The notes under the pieces were generated by a model. It made no database searches and had not been told where the DNA came from. It saw only the letters and a list, made by a program, of their open reading frames with translations. This document shows positions 1 to 8,982 of a stretch of DNA of 64,000 nucleotides, in pieces; the stretch's first letter is position 1; each line of letters opens with the position of its first letter. A program made the position numbers and the translations under genes. This DNA is from Agathobacter sp. (lineage in GTDB: Bacteria > Bacillota > Clostridia > Lachnospirales > Lachnospiraceae): assembly GCA_022769125.1 (NCBI GenBank), contig JALEKN010000014.1, forward strand, positions 1 through 64,000. The letters are read 5' to 3'.

Positions 1-23
1 TACAATTTTATCCAAGGATTTGG

Positions 24-52
24 TTGCAATTTATAAAAATGCTTGTTATATT
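24..52 (+). promoter_or_regulatory. promoter of RNase P RNA
   Basis: A TTGCAA -35 box (24-29) is separated by 17 bases from a TATATT -10 box (47-52). The predicted start falls near position 60, exactly where the RNase P RNA terminal helix begins. This is a sigma-A type call by eye. Confidence 0.7.
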
Positions 53-60
53 ATTTAATT

Positions 61-408
61 GTGCAGGACAGGGGATCGCGGCTGCAAGTGTCGAAAGACC
101 GCAGGTGAGGAAAGTCCGGGCTTCACAGGGCAGGATGCCGGTTAACGGCCGGTGGAGGCAACTCTAAGGAAAGTGCAACAGAAATATACCGCCGGGATTT
201 TCGGATCCCGGTAAGGGTGGAATGGCAGTGTAAGAGACTACCGCCTCGCTGGTAACAGGGAGGGCACATGTAAACCCCATCCGAAGCAAGACCGAAACAA
301 AGCGATGACGTGGCCCGCCAGCTTTAGGTAGGTTGCTTGAGGCAATTGGTAACAGTTGTCCTAGATAGATGATCCCTCAACGACATAACCCGGCTTATCG
401 TTCTGCAC
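61..408 (+). ncRNA. rnpB: RNase P RNA, bacterial class A
   Basis: This is the catalytic RNA of RNase P, which removes 5' leaders from pre-tRNAs. The hallmark GAGGAAAGTCCGGGC block lies near 107-121, and the matching 3' core, with AGATAGATGATC followed by the CATAACCCGGCTTATCG segment, lies near 362-400. The first bases (GTGCAG) pair with CTGCAC at the end, closing the terminal helix and setting both boundaries to within a few bases. The length of about 348 nt fits type A RNAs. The gene has its own promoter just upstream and an intrinsic terminator just downstream, so it is a single transcription unit. Confidence 0.95.
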
Positions 409-415
409 ACAAAAA

Positions 416-456
416 CATCCGACCAGACAGTCTTTCTGTTTGTCGGATTTTTTTGT
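416..456 (+). terminator. rnpB intrinsic terminator
   Basis: A stem pairs ATCCGA plus CAGACAG with CTGTTTG plus TCGGAT, with one bulged C, and is followed by a run of seven T. It lies eight bases after the end of rnpB. Confidence 0.9.
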
Positions 457-530
457 ACTCAAAATCTTCCACATTCTCCCCCAATGCACATTCTCAATAT
501 GGCTTCTCACCCTATCAGCCATCTCTCCCA

Positions 531-630
531 TGAATTCTTTTATTCATGCACAAAAATAGTGGAATTCTAATTCACCGCCATGACTGATGAAAGAATTTCT
601 GCTATTTTTGCGCGAATTCATAAAAGAATG
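531..630. repeat. long imperfect inverted repeat
   Basis: Two arms of about 40 bases (534-570 and 590-630) are nearly complementary, with matching blocks ATTCTTTTAT, CAAAAATAG and AATTCT. They would form a long hairpin or cruciform. The surrounding gap 457-819 shows no other clear gene. No T tract follows, so it is not an obvious terminator. It may be a small mobile remnant or a regulatory structure for the next gene. Confidence 0.6.
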
Positions 631-819
631 TATAGGATAGCCGGCAACAGGGGGAGATGCCACAGCAAAATGAGAGTGAGCAGCGAATTACAATGGGGGA
701 AGAGAGAAAGATTTTGATTATAAACAGAATCTAAAAAGTTTCTGAAAAGACGATAGGTCGCTTGACTGCAAAATGCAGGCGGCGTAAGATTGACGCAAAT
801 AGAGTTGGAGGCGAAGCTC

Positions 820-1263
820 ATGATGGAGAAACTTAAATATAAAATGGTTCAATTTATGCAGGGAAGAAACGGAATGGATCAATTGGCAAAGGCAGAATCA
901 GGGCTTATTTTTGCACTGCTGATCTTGTCGGTGATATTGTCGATACTTCCATTTAAGTCAGCCGGAATGGCGCTCTTTTTGCTGCTGCTTGAGATCGTCT
1001 GGATCGCACTGTTTGTGCACATGTATTTCAGAATGTTCTCAAAGAACCTTGGCAAGCGGTATGCAGAAAATCAGAAATACTGTACCTGGAGATATCAGAT
1101 GACAGTTAAGTGGAGCCGCATGAAGAACGAATGGGCGCAGCGTAAGACACATCGGTTTTTCCGATGCCCGCAGTGCAGACAAAAGGTACGTGTTCCGAAG
1201 GGAAGAGGAAAGATCTGCATCACCTGCCCGAGATGCCGCACGGAGTTTACAAGACACTCATAG
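820..1263 (+). CDS. zinc-ribbon membrane protein of unknown function
   Basis: I do not recognise a named family. The 147-residue protein has two adjacent hydrophobic segments (about residues 28-46 and 49-70), a basic middle part, and a C-terminal zinc ribbon with a CPQC knuckle and a CITCPRC knuckle. This suggests a membrane-anchored protein whose metal-binding tail lies in the cytoplasm. The start was placed at the ATG at 820 because GGAGG sits eight bases upstream; a TTG at 790 is in frame but lacks such a site. It is 15 bases upstream of the DUF5685 gene and probably cotranscribed with it. The function is unknown. Confidence 0.75.
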   Translation: MMEKLKYKMVQFMQGRNGMDQLAKAESGLIFALLILSVILSILPFKSAGMALFLLLLEIVWIALFVHMYFRMFSKNLGKRYAENQKYCTWRYQMTVKWSRMKNEWAQRKTHRFFRCPQCRQKVRVPKGRGKICITCPRCRTEFTRHS

Positions 1264-1278
1264 ACCGGGAGGCAGAAT

Positions 1279-2121
1279 ATGTTCGGATATATCAATGTTA
1301 ATGCAAAGGAATTAAGCCCGGAGAATAAAGCTGTTTACCAATCCTATTACTGTGGTCTGTGCAGGGAACTTCGCAAGAGCAGCGGAACAAAGGGCCAGAT
1401 GCTTCTGAATTATGACATTACCTTTCTGGTTGTGCTGCTTACCGGGTTATATGAGCCACAGGAAGAAAAAGAAGAATTTGTCTGCGCATTGCACCCACTG
1501 AAAAAACGCACAAGAATATCAAGCCAAATCAGCGAGTATGCGGCAGATATGAATGTAATGCTTGCATACTTTAATCTGATCGATGATTGGGAGGATGAAC
1601 GCAAGCTTTCTAAACGGGCTCTGGCTGCACTGATACAAAAAGATTATCAGAGAATGGCAGAAAAATATCCAAGACAGGCTCATGCAATTCAAAACTATAT
1701 TCAAAAGTTAGGCGAATACGAGAATAAGAAAGAGACAAATATTGATCTTGTTGCCGGTTTAACAGGGGAAGTAGTAGGAGAATTGTTTGCATGGAAACAG
1801 GACGAGTGGTATGATGAACTCAAAACATTAGGGCTCTATCTGGGAAAATTTATCTATTTGATGGATGCATATGAGGATTTGGATAAGGATGAAAAGAAGG
1901 ATTCCTACAATCCTTTGCGGGCACTCAAAAAGGCGAATGATCAGGATTTTGAAGTGATCGTGAAGCTTATGATGACAAGCATGATGTCGGAATGCGCCAA
2001 GTCGTTTGAGAGGCTGCCGATTATTCTGCATGCAGATATTTTGCGCAATATCATTTACTCCGGTGTGTGGTCCAAGTATGAATATCTCCAGATGAAGAAG
2101 AAAAAGAGGAAAAAGGAATGA
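1279..2121 (+). CDS. DUF5685 family protein
   Basis: The 280-residue soluble protein starts with [12 protein letters not shown] and carries an early YYCGLCREL segment with two cysteines, followed by helical sequence rich in acidic and aromatic residues and a lysine-rich tail. This pattern matches the DUF5685 family of Clostridia as I know it; its role is not established. It ends with an ATGA overlap with the J-domain gene, which implies translational coupling and a shared job. The start is supported by GGGAGG just upstream. Confidence 0.75.
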   Translation: MFGYINVNAKELSPENKAVYQSYYCGLCRELRKSSGTKGQMLLNYDITFLVVLLTGLYEPQEEKEEFVCALHPLKKRTRISSQISEYAADMNVMLAYFNLIDDWEDERKLSKRALAALIQKDYQRMAEKYPRQAHAIQNYIQKLGEYENKKETNIDLVAGLTGEVVGELFAWKQDEWYDELKTLGLYLGKFIYLMDAYEDLDKDEKKDSYNPLRALKKANDQDFEVIVKLMMTSMMSECAKSFERLPIILHADILRNIIYSGVWSKYEYLQMKKKKRKKE

Positions 2122-2738
2122 CAGATCCGTATCAGGTTCTTGGAATCAGCAGGAATGCCTCTGACGAAGATATTAAGAAGGCATACCGGGCGCTAAGCAG
2201 AAAATATCATCCGGATGCCAATATCAATAACCCTAACAGGGAGCAGGCGGAGGAGAAATTCAAAGAAGTCCAGCAGGCATATGATTTGATCATGAAGGAA
2301 AAGCAGTCCGGTGCATCCGGTGCATACAGCTATGGGGGAGGGGCATCTTACCGGTATGAGAATACATCCTCGGGAGGCGATTCTCCACTATTGCAAGCGG
2401 CTGCAAATTACATCCGCAACCGTTGTTACAAAGAGGCTCTTCATGTCCTTGAAGATATCCCCTTGTCTGAGCGTACCGGGCGTTGGTATTATTATAGTGC
2501 GATGACGCATAGCGGGCTTGGGAATAACGCAACGGCAATCGAGCACATCAATCGTGCGGTTTCATTGGAACCGAGCAATATACAGTACAGACAGTACCAG
2601 GCATTTATGAATGGAAATGGTACATGGTATTCTACGATGGGGGGAGAATTCGATAAGCCGTATGTCAGCTCCGGCCGTTTTTGCATAAGTTTTATGCTTG
2701 CCCAGCTATTTTGCAGTTGCTGCTGCAGACCGGTATAG
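2118..2738 (+). CDS. J-domain protein with TPR-like region and cysteine-rich tail
   Basis: Residues 1-65 form a J domain with the HPD motif at residues 31-33, the site that stimulates an Hsp70 ATPase. A glycine/serine/tyrosine-rich linker follows, then a TPR-like helical segment (about 92-170). The protein ends in a hydrophobic stretch with CSCCC. It lacks the zinc-finger and client-binding domains of classical DnaJ, so it is a specialised cochaperone. It overlaps the DUF5685 gene by four bases. No dnaK is in the window. The client is unknown. Confidence 0.85.
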   Translation: MTDPYQVLGISRNASDEDIKKAYRALSRKYHPDANINNPNREQAEEKFKEVQQAYDLIMKEKQSGASGAYSYGGGASYRYENTSSGGDSPLLQAAANYIRNRCYKEALHVLEDIPLSERTGRWYYYSAMTHSGLGNNATAIEHINRAVSLEPSNIQYRQYQAFMNGNGTWYSTMGGEFDKPYVSSGRFCISFMLAQLFCSCCCRPV

Positions 2739-2846
2739 AAGTTCAAAGAAAACCTTGAAAAATTTGTGGTGGTGAATTATAATACTACTATATATTGCGA
2801 CGTGTGTCTTGAGATTGGTTTTTACAAGTGATAAGGGGTTTACAGA

Positions 2847-3821
2847 GTGAATAGTACATCCGAGAAAAGAAATGGAGGATTTCGCATCCGTTCTATCGCA
2901 TTTTGGCTTACTGTTATTATAGTGATATTGCTTGCGGTAATGGGTGTTACAACGATACGGTTATCTGTTCGTTTCAATAGACTGAGTGAAAAAGCTAGTG
3001 TCTGCACTACCGATGAGATTATGACATGGAATCTTGGTGACATGACAAGGTATGTCAAGAGCCAGCAAAGAGAGCTTACAAAGATTCAGGAGATGTTTGT
3101 ACATCAGCAGATTTATATCGCGATTCTGGTCGTATTACTATTGGTTTCTTTTCTCATCATCTGGGTATTGGTCATCCGTCCGATCCATATGTTTGAGAAT
3201 GCGCTCGATAAGGATGAGGAATTACCAGCAATGGGTTCCGTTGAGATGAAATGCCTTGCTGAGAATATCAATACTTCAAAGCGCAATAATGCAGCCAGCA
3301 AGCTGGTTTTCCAACATGAGGCAGAGCATGATGCATTGACCGGCCTTTTCAACAGAGGTGCATTCGAGAAGATGAAGCAGATTCTGGCAGGGGCTTTGGA
3401 CCCAATGGCAGTGCTTTTGATTGATGTGGATCTGTTTAAGCATGTCAATGACAACTATGGCCACGAGGTTGGGGATGCTGCACTTAAGAAAGTATCGGCA
3501 ATGCTTACAGAGAAGTTCCGTTCATCGGACTTGGTGTTCCGCATAGGAGGCGACGAGTTCTGTGTGATTATGCAGAAGATCACACCGAATGAAAAGAATG
3601 TTATCCGCGAGAAGCTTGACGTGATCAATGCAGATCTGCAGAAAGCAGACGATAAGGTTCCGGCAAAGCTGTCCGTCAGTGTTGGTATTGCCTTTTCCCA
3701 ATTTGGGTTTAGCGAGGACTTATTCAAAAAGTCAGATAAAGCCCTATATTATACAAAGGAACATGGGCGTAAGGGATATACGTTTTACAATAGCAAGATC
3801 GAATCGGATAGTGAAGAATAA
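2847..3821 (+). CDS. membrane-bound GGDEF diguanylate cyclase
   Basis: The protein probably makes cyclic di-GMP from two GTP. It has a transmembrane segment near residues 17-37, a short external loop, a second segment near 90-112, then a cytoplasmic GGDEF domain. The active-site GGDEF is intact at about residues 234-238, and an RSSD inhibitory-site motif lies five residues before it, so product inhibition is likely. The roughly 50-residue extracytoplasmic loop could be a small sensor. The start is a GTG with AAGGGG eight bases upstream. A strong terminator closes the unit, so it is probably monocistronic. Confidence 0.9.
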   Translation: MNSTSEKRNGGFRIRSIAFWLTVIIVILLAVMGVTTIRLSVRFNRLSEKASVCTTDEIMTWNLGDMTRYVKSQQRELTKIQEMFVHQQIYIAILVVLLLVSFLIIWVLVIRPIHMFENALDKDEELPAMGSVEMKCLAENINTSKRNNAASKLVFQHEAEHDALTGLFNRGAFEKMKQILAGALDPMAVLLIDVDLFKHVNDNYGHEVGDAALKKVSAMLTEKFRSSDLVFRIGGDEFCVIMQKITPNEKNVIREKLDVINADLQKADDKVPAKLSVSVGIAFSQFGFSEDLFKKSDKALYYTKEHGRKGYTFYNSKIESDSEE

Positions 3822-3827
3822 CAGCAG

Positions 3828-3866
3828 CGGGAATTGGTTTGATGACAGATCAATTCCCGTTTTTTC
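3828..3866 (+). terminator. terminator of the diguanylate cyclase gene
   Basis: GGGAATTG pairs with CAATTCCC around a 14-base loop and is followed by GTTTTTT. It starts seven bases after the stop codon. Confidence 0.85.
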
Positions 3867-3938
3867 CTAAATCATCCCATCAAGGGACTTGGTACAGGAT
3901 ATGGGAATACAATAATAAAAACGAGGATAAATACGACA

Positions 3939-4895
3939 ATGGCATTCGAGACAGAAATCAATGAGATCGTTAATACAATTTTGGCAGACTATAAGGAAGA
4001 ACGTATCACAAATCGAGTGGACCTGTTTGACCAGCCGGATACTTTGGTAGTGCAGGATATTCTTACCAAGATGATGAAAATTGTTTATCCGGGATACTTC
4101 CGTGAGAATTCCTACCGCTTTTATAATACGGACAGCCGCCTGACAGTACTTCTTGAGGATGTGATGTACAATCTGAACAAGCAGATTACGATTGCACTCA
4201 AGCAGAAGGAAGGCAATGAAGGCAAAAAACAGGAGGAACTTGAGGAAGAGGCACAGCGGATGTCACTTGAGTTTTTCCGTAAGATTCCGAAGATCCGCGA
4301 ATACGTTGAAACAGATGTGATTGCGGCTTTTGAGGGAGATCCAGCAGCATTTAATTATAGTGAGATTATTTTGTGCTATCCCGGGTTATATGCGATCACC
4401 ACGAACCGTATCGCACATGAATTGTATCTGCTTGGTATTCCGCTCATTCCACGTATGATGACGGAATATGCGCATAGCAGGACAGGAATCGATATCCATC
4501 CAGGTGCATCCATCGGCAAATACTTCTTTATAGACCACGGAACCGGTATTGTAATCGGAGAGACAACCGAGATCGGAGAATATGTCAAAATCTATCAGGG
4601 AGTGACACTTGGCGGATTGTCGACGCGAGGCGGACAGAGCCTGAAGGGAACGAAGCGCCATCCGACTATCAAGGATCGCGTGACAATTTATTCCGGGGCA
4701 TCCATTTTCGGAGGGGAGACCGTAATCGGAGAAGGTGTTGTTATCGGAAGCAGCACATTCATTACCTCTTCCATTGAAGCTGGGGCACGCGTAAGCATAA
4801 AGAATCAGGAGATGAATATCCGTTCCGGAAATCAAAAGGATTTAAGGGCATGCGAGCTGGAGGACAACGACAGTTGGTACTGCTCCTGCTTATAA
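3939..4895 (+). CDS. cysE: serine O-acetyltransferase
   Basis: The enzyme transfers acetyl from acetyl-CoA to L-serine, giving O-acetylserine for cysteine synthesis. The 318-residue length with a long N-terminal helical region resembles the EpsC/SatA-type enzymes of Clostridia rather than short CysE. The C-terminal half is a left-handed beta helix of hexapeptide repeats, including GIDIHPGASIGKYFFIDHG and the VKIYQGVTLGG turn. The gene stands alone between two terminators. I saw no T-box or riboswitch in the short leader. The symbol is by family role; epsC is an alternative. Confidence 0.92.
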   Translation: MAFETEINEIVNTILADYKEERITNRVDLFDQPDTLVVQDILTKMMKIVYPGYFRENSYRFYNTDSRLTVLLEDVMYNLNKQITIALKQKEGNEGKKQEELEEEAQRMSLEFFRKIPKIREYVETDVIAAFEGDPAAFNYSEIILCYPGLYAITTNRIAHELYLLGIPLIPRMMTEYAHSRTGIDIHPGASIGKYFFIDHGTGIVIGETTEIGEYVKIYQGVTLGGLSTRGGQSLKGTKRHPTIKDRVTIYSGASIFGGETVIGEGVVIGSSTFITSSIEAGARVSIKNQEMNIRSGNQKDLRACELEDNDSWYCSCL

Positions 4896-4908
4896 ATGCG
4901 AAAGGCAG

Positions 4909-4953
4909 ATATGCTTATTTTAGTTGAAAGACTGAAATAGGCATATTTTTTTT
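4909..4953 (+). terminator. terminator after serine acetyltransferase
   Basis: ATATGCTTATTT on the left pairs with AAATAGGCATAT on the right (a few wobble pairs), followed by a run of T. It lies 13 bases after the stop. Confidence 0.85.
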
Positions 4954-5038
4954 GCTGTTAAAAAGATTGTGCCTCAATTACAGATAGGGTATTATTTATA
5001 GCATGATACAAAATACACGAAAGAGAAAGGATATGTTT

Positions 5039-6025
5039 ATGAGAACAAATCAAAAGGGCGGAGCGGCCAGAATCGCCGGAATCGTTATGATCGTTTTGTT
5101 TCTGCTGATTACATTGGGAAGTTCATTCTACACAATCAATGAAACAGAGTCGGCTGTCATCACAACGTTTGGAAAAGCAACGTTGGTGGAAGAAAAGGGA
5201 TTACATTTTAAGATCCCGTTCATCCAGCATCTGACGAAGGTGGATACGACGGTAAAAGGAATCAAGATCGGATACAGTGAAAATACGGATGGCTCTGCAT
5301 ACAGTGTGGAGCACGAGTCACTTATGATCACCAGTGATTACAACTTTATTGACGCAGACTTCTATGTTTCATATCAGGTAACAGACCCGATCAAGTATTT
5401 GTATGAATCCGATGAACCGGATATGATTCTGAAAAATATTGCGATGTCATCCATACGTTCCACGGTCTCTGCTTATACGGTAGATGCCGCAATTACGACA
5501 GGAAAGACACAGATCCAAAGCAATGTGCGCGCGATGATCGTTGCGGAATTAGAAAAACAGGATATCGGAATTACTCTTGTGGATACCAGTATACAGGATG
5601 TAGAGCCTCCGACGGAAACTATTATCGAGGCATTTACTGCGGTTGAAACAGCGAAGCAGGGAAAAGAATCAGCAATCAATGAGGCGAATGCATACCGAAA
5701 CGCACAGATCCCGGCTGCTTCCGCAGAGGCAGACCGCATTGTGCAGGAGGCCGAAGCGCAAAAGACTGCCCGCATCAACGAGGCGAAAGGACAGGTATCC
5801 CGCTTTAATGAGGAGTATGAAGAGTACAAGAACTATCCGCTGATCACAAAGAAACGTATGTTTTTGGAGGCGATGCAGGATGTACTTCCAAATCTGAAAA
5901 TTGTGATTGATAACGGAGACGGAGAGGTGTTTAAGTACTATTCTGTTAACGATCTTGACAGTGGAAGCACAGATGAGGCTGCGAACATTGCAAACAGTAT
6001 CGAGAGCAAAGAGGGCGCACAGTAG
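5039..6025 (+). CDS. hflK: HflK-like SPFH/band 7 protease modulator
   Basis: The protein is the HflK half of the HflK/HflC membrane complex, which surrounds and tunes the FtsH protease. It has one N-terminal transmembrane segment, a band 7/SPFH domain beginning at NETESAVITTFGK, and a long charged helical region (AEADRIVQEAEAQ) typical of the family coiled coil. It lies ten bases upstream of hflC, the usual pairing. The ATG at 5039 has AAAGG eight bases upstream; ATGs at 5033 and 5003 are in frame but worse placed. No ftsH is in the window. Confidence 0.88.
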   Translation: MRTNQKGGAARIAGIVMIVLFLLITLGSSFYTINETESAVITTFGKATLVEEKGLHFKIPFIQHLTKVDTTVKGIKIGYSENTDGSAYSVEHESLMITSDYNFIDADFYVSYQVTDPIKYLYESDEPDMILKNIAMSSIRSTVSAYTVDAAITTGKTQIQSNVRAMIVAELEKQDIGITLVDTSIQDVEPPTETIIEAFTAVETAKQGKESAINEANAYRNAQIPAASAEADRIVQEAEAQKTARINEAKGQVSRFNEEYEEYKNYPLITKKRMFLEAMQDVLPNLKIVIDNGDGEVFKYYSVNDLDSGSTDEAANIANSIESKEGAQ

Positions 6026-6034
6026 GAGGAGCAT

Positions 6035-7006
6035 ATGAAAAAAGTTTCCATAGGATTTGTTGTTGCAGGACTTCTTGCGGTTGTTATCCTGCTTTCCAAT
6101 TCCATGTATACAACCGCAGAAAATGAATACACCGTTGTGAAACAGTTTGGCAAGATCGTATCTACAAATGATACTGCTGGCCTGCGTTTTAAAATGCCTT
6201 TTGTACAGTCGGTAAGTTCTGTACCAAAGGCAAAACAGATATATGATCTTCCTCAGTCAGAAGCGATTACCAGCGATAAAAAGACTATGCTGGTGGATGC
6301 TTATGTGATATGGAAGGTCACAGATGTGAAGGCGTACACATCCTCTCTAAATGCAAGCAGTGCAACGGCGCAGGGACGGATTGATGTTATCGTATACAAT
6401 GCCATCAAGAATACGATAAGCAGCATGACACAGGAGGAACTGATCGCAAGCAGGGATTCTGCAGTGCGTATCGAACCGACAGATGCAGAACTTGAGGATG
6501 TAGAGATCAATGACTTAAGCGACAACACCCAGAATGAGGAAGAAAGTGTCGATGTCATTGTTATCTCCGATAAACTTCTGACTTGTGTGGGAACACAGTG
6601 CGATCAATACGGAATCGACATCATGGATATCAAAATCAAGGTGCTCGATCTGCCGGATGAGAATAAGGAAGCGGTATACAATCGAATGATAACGGAGCGC
6701 AATAATATCGCAGCAGCGTACAAAGCGCAGGGCGAATCTGAAGCGCAGGTTATCAAGAATACTACGGATGCAGAAGTAACTGTTATGCTCTCAGAGGCGC
6801 AGGCGACAGCAGATGCAACGATCGCAGAGGGCGAGGCAGAGTACATGCGCATATTGTCTGAAGCATATAATGATGAGGGCAAGGCAGATTTTTACACATT
6901 CGCATTGGAACTTGATGCAGTAAAAGCATCCCTTTGCAATGGAAATACAACGCTGTTTCTGGACCGCGATAACCCGATCGCCCAGATTTTCAATGGAGCA
7001 GAGTAG
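6035..7006 (+). CDS. hflC: HflC-like SPFH/band 7 protease modulator
   Basis: The protein partners HflK in the inner-membrane SPFH complex that modulates FtsH. An N-terminal transmembrane anchor (about residues 5-25) precedes the band 7 domain (ENEYTVVKQFGKI) and a helical tail with the repeated AEAEY/AQATADATIAEGEAEYMR character. An acidic insert near residues 148-175 (with EDVEINDLSDNTQNEEES) is longer than in enterobacterial HflC. GGAGGAGC lies just before the ATG. Confidence 0.88.
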   Translation: MKKVSIGFVVAGLLAVVILLSNSMYTTAENEYTVVKQFGKIVSTNDTAGLRFKMPFVQSVSSVPKAKQIYDLPQSEAITSDKKTMLVDAYVIWKVTDVKAYTSSLNASSATAQGRIDVIVYNAIKNTISSMTQEELIASRDSAVRIEPTDAELEDVEINDLSDNTQNEEESVDVIVISDKLLTCVGTQCDQYGIDIMDIKIKVLDLPDENKEAVYNRMITERNNIAAAYKAQGESEAQVIKNTTDAEVTVMLSEAQATADATIAEGEAEYMRILSEAYNDEGKADFYTFALELDAVKASLCNGNTTLFLDRDNPIAQIFNGAE

Positions 7007-7158
7007 GAACTGTCTGTGAGTTTCTTGTGGGCGGATGTGCGAAATAGTTTGATTTTTAAAAAAATTAGATGATTTATTGACAGAATATTTGAAAAGAATT
7101 AAACTATTTTTGCGCTTAAAATAAAGCTAATAATTAATTTTTTAAAGGAGAATTCAAA

Positions 7159-7572
7159 ATGGAAAAGACAAAATTGGGAATTTCAGTAGGCATTGCAGCT
7201 GCAGCAATCTATTTTGTTGCATACTTTGGAGGATATGTTCCTGCAATTCTTATGGCTGGCTATGTACTGATCGCAGAGGAGAACCAGTGGTTGAAGAGAT
7301 CTGCAGTTAAGGCTGTTGCAACACTTGCCTGCTTTAGTGCGCTTTTTGCGGTAATCGGACTTCTTCCGGATGCACTTTCCTGGATTGGCTCATTGGTAGA
7401 CCTCTTTAATGGCTCTTTCAGTTACAGCGTTGTATCTAAGATTCTTTCTGTAATCACAGAAGCGCTTGATATTGCAAAGACTGTTATTTTCCTTATGCTT
7501 GGCGTTAAAGCATTGACACAGGCTACGATCAAAGTTCCTTTTGTAGATAATTTCCTGAATAAATATATGTAA
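7159..7572 (+). CDS. small integral membrane protein
   Basis: The 137-residue protein has four or so hydrophobic segments (around residues 8-38, 52-72, 80-95 and 105-122) and no recognisable catalytic motif. A charged turn, AEENQWLKRS, lies between the first segments. It resembles small Clostridia membrane proteins of unknown function that neighbour zinc-ribbon proteins. AAAGGAGAATTC gives a strong ribosome-binding site. The next gene also encodes a membrane protein and may be cotranscribed. No function is proposed. Confidence 0.7.
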   Translation: MEKTKLGISVGIAAAAIYFVAYFGGYVPAILMAGYVLIAEENQWLKRSAVKAVATLACFSALFAVIGLLPDALSWIGSLVDLFNGSFSYSVVSKILSVITEALDIAKTVIFLMLGVKALTQATIKVPFVDNFLNKYM

Positions 7573-7579
7573 GAACCCG

Positions 7580-7597
7580 GATCAGAATTTTCTGATC
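7580..7597. repeat. perfect palindrome GATCAGAA-TT-TTCTGATC
   Basis: An 18-base palindrome lies between two small membrane-protein genes. No T run follows, so it is more likely an mRNA processing or stabilising hairpin, or an operator, than a terminator. Confidence 0.45.
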
Positions 7598-7631
7598 ATA
7601 TGAATGCAAAAGGATGATAGGAGGAACGGGA

Positions 7632-8228
7632 ATGGCAAAGTTTTGTAAGAACTGCGGCATGATGGCAAAGGATTCCGATATGGTATGTACCCAGTGCGGA
7701 ACAGCATTAGAGGCTCCACAGAAGGATGCAGCGGATAGTCTTTTTAAGAAGATAGGTATCGTAATTGGGGTTATTGTTCTGGTGACGATTGCAGCAAATA
7801 TTGTTATTGCTAACACCGGATGCAGGGGTGCCATCAAGAAGATGGTCAAGTATTTTGAGGCTGAGAAGACTGAAAAACTGGTCAAGATGTCAAGCGAACT
7901 TTCAGAAGAAATGGCCTGGGGATTTTCAGATTATGATGAGTATTGTGAGCAGCAGATCGAAAGCTCACGTGAGCGCATCGAGGATGAAGTTGGATCAATT
8001 AAGAAAATATCCTATGAAATATACTCTGTTGAGAAGATGAGTAAGGACGAGATCAAGGAAGCAAAAGACTATTTTGATGATTATGATATTAAATTTTCAG
8101 CGGATAAGGTGTATAAGGTAAGCCTGAACTTAACCATAAAAGGCTCTAAAGAGACAAAAGATTATTATACTTCACTTCTTGTCTTGAAAGAGAATGGAGA
8201 CTGGAAGCTGTATAACGGCGGCTATTAA
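7632..8228 (+). CDS. zinc-ribbon, single-pass membrane protein
   Basis: The N-terminus (FCKNCG, then CTQCG) is a classic two-knuckle zinc ribbon. A transmembrane segment follows at about residues 45-65, and then an extracytoplasmic domain of some 130 residues rich in acidic residues and lysine. This layout (zinc ribbon, TM, DUF4878-like outer domain) is common in Clostridia and its role is unknown. The start at 7632 is chosen for AGGAGG seven bases upstream; the ATG at 7614 lacks a site. A terminator follows. Confidence 0.75.
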   Translation: MAKFCKNCGMMAKDSDMVCTQCGTALEAPQKDAADSLFKKIGIVIGVIVLVTIAANIVIANTGCRGAIKKMVKYFEAEKTEKLVKMSSELSEEMAWGFSDYDEYCEQQIESSRERIEDEVGSIKKISYEIYSVEKMSKDEIKEAKDYFDDYDIKFSADKVYKVSLNLTIKGSKETKDYYTSLLVLKENGDWKLYNGGY

Positions 8229-8250
8229 TCTACATAACAATGTATAAAGT

Positions 8251-8289
8251 AAACCCCTTCGGTCGGATATGACCAGAGGGGTTTCTTTT
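8251..8289 (+). terminator. terminator between convergent genes
   Basis: AAACCCCT(TC)GGTC pairs with GACCAGAGGGGTTT, followed by CTTTT. The A-rich left flank could let it act in both directions for the convergent gene at 8329-8766. Confidence 0.85.
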
Positions 8290-8328
8290 ACGATGAATCT
8301 ATGTGATGTTATACTATGCCAGGCATTA

Positions 8329-8766
8329 TTATGGCATAATATCCGGAATGCCATCTCCATCAAGATCAACGCCATGTGCTCCGATATCCATTGTGTTTAA
8401 TGTGCGGCGCTTTAGACGTGCTTCTTCCGAAGTCTTAAGCAGATAGGATTTGATTTCTTTTGCGTGCTTAATATGGATGAGTTTAAGCTCCGGACTTGTT
8501 ACATCCCCGGTGTAGCAGATGATGGTGGCAAGGCCAAGGATTCGCTCAATAAGGGAAGTGGTAAGTTTGACATCCTGAATCTTGTACATATAGCAGTCAT
8601 CCTCGGTTGTGTTAAGAAATCCCTGATTGATGGTAACAACTCCGGGAGTCAGTGTGTACTTGGTAAAGGTCCACGGCAGTCCGAGAAACAAAAGGCGTTT
8701 GTGCTCGGTGTAGACAACGGTGTCATCATCGATGAATTGGTTGGTTGTTGTTTTTTCTTCTGGCAT
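8329..8766 (-). CDS. PH-like (bPH2) domain protein with C-terminal DxDGDGxxD motif
   Basis: The 145-residue protein contains a bacterial pleckstrin-homology-like fold: WTFTKYTLTPGVVTINQGFL, then DCYMYKIQDVKLTTSLIERILG, then SPELKLIHIKHAKEIKSYL, as in the YdbT/DUF304 group, but without the usual membrane segments. The last residues read DLDGDGIPD, a calcium-loop-like motif (dockerin or thrombospondin-3 type). GGAAGGGA precedes the ATG. It may be a membrane-associated adaptor. The function is unknown. Confidence 0.75.
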   Translation of the reverse strand: MPEEKTTTNQFIDDDTVVYTEHKRLLFLGLPWTFTKYTLTPGVVTINQGFLNTTEDDCYMYKIQDVKLTTSLIERILGLATIICYTGDVTSPELKLIHIKHAKEIKSYLLKTSEEARLKRRTLNTMDIGAHGVDLDGDGIPDIMP

Positions 8767-8902
8767 AGTGTATTCCCTTCCTGTAAAATGAAATATTCCT
8801 TAATAGTTTAACGTATTTTTCGCCGTTTTCCAACTAAAAAAATATACAAATCATAGTGGGTTTTCTTGTGCGGATTTCGTGATATTTGGGCATGATTTTT
8901 TC

Positions 8903-8931
8903 TTGAATTGTATGTGGCTTTATTATATGAT
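8903..8931 (+). promoter_or_regulatory. promoter of pyrBI
   Basis: TTGAAT (8903-8908) and TATGAT (8926-8931) are spaced by 17 bases, about 50 bases before pyrB. No PyrR-type attenuator was seen between promoter and gene. Confidence 0.65.
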
Positions 8932-8982
8932 AGAAAAAATTGCGGTTAACGCAAAATGATACGAGAGGATGGAGAAAAGAAA

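Noticed and set aside
3867-3938. T-box or other leader control for serine acetyltransferase
   Set aside because: The gap between the preceding terminator and the start is about 70 bases, too short for a T-box, and shows no T-box motif.
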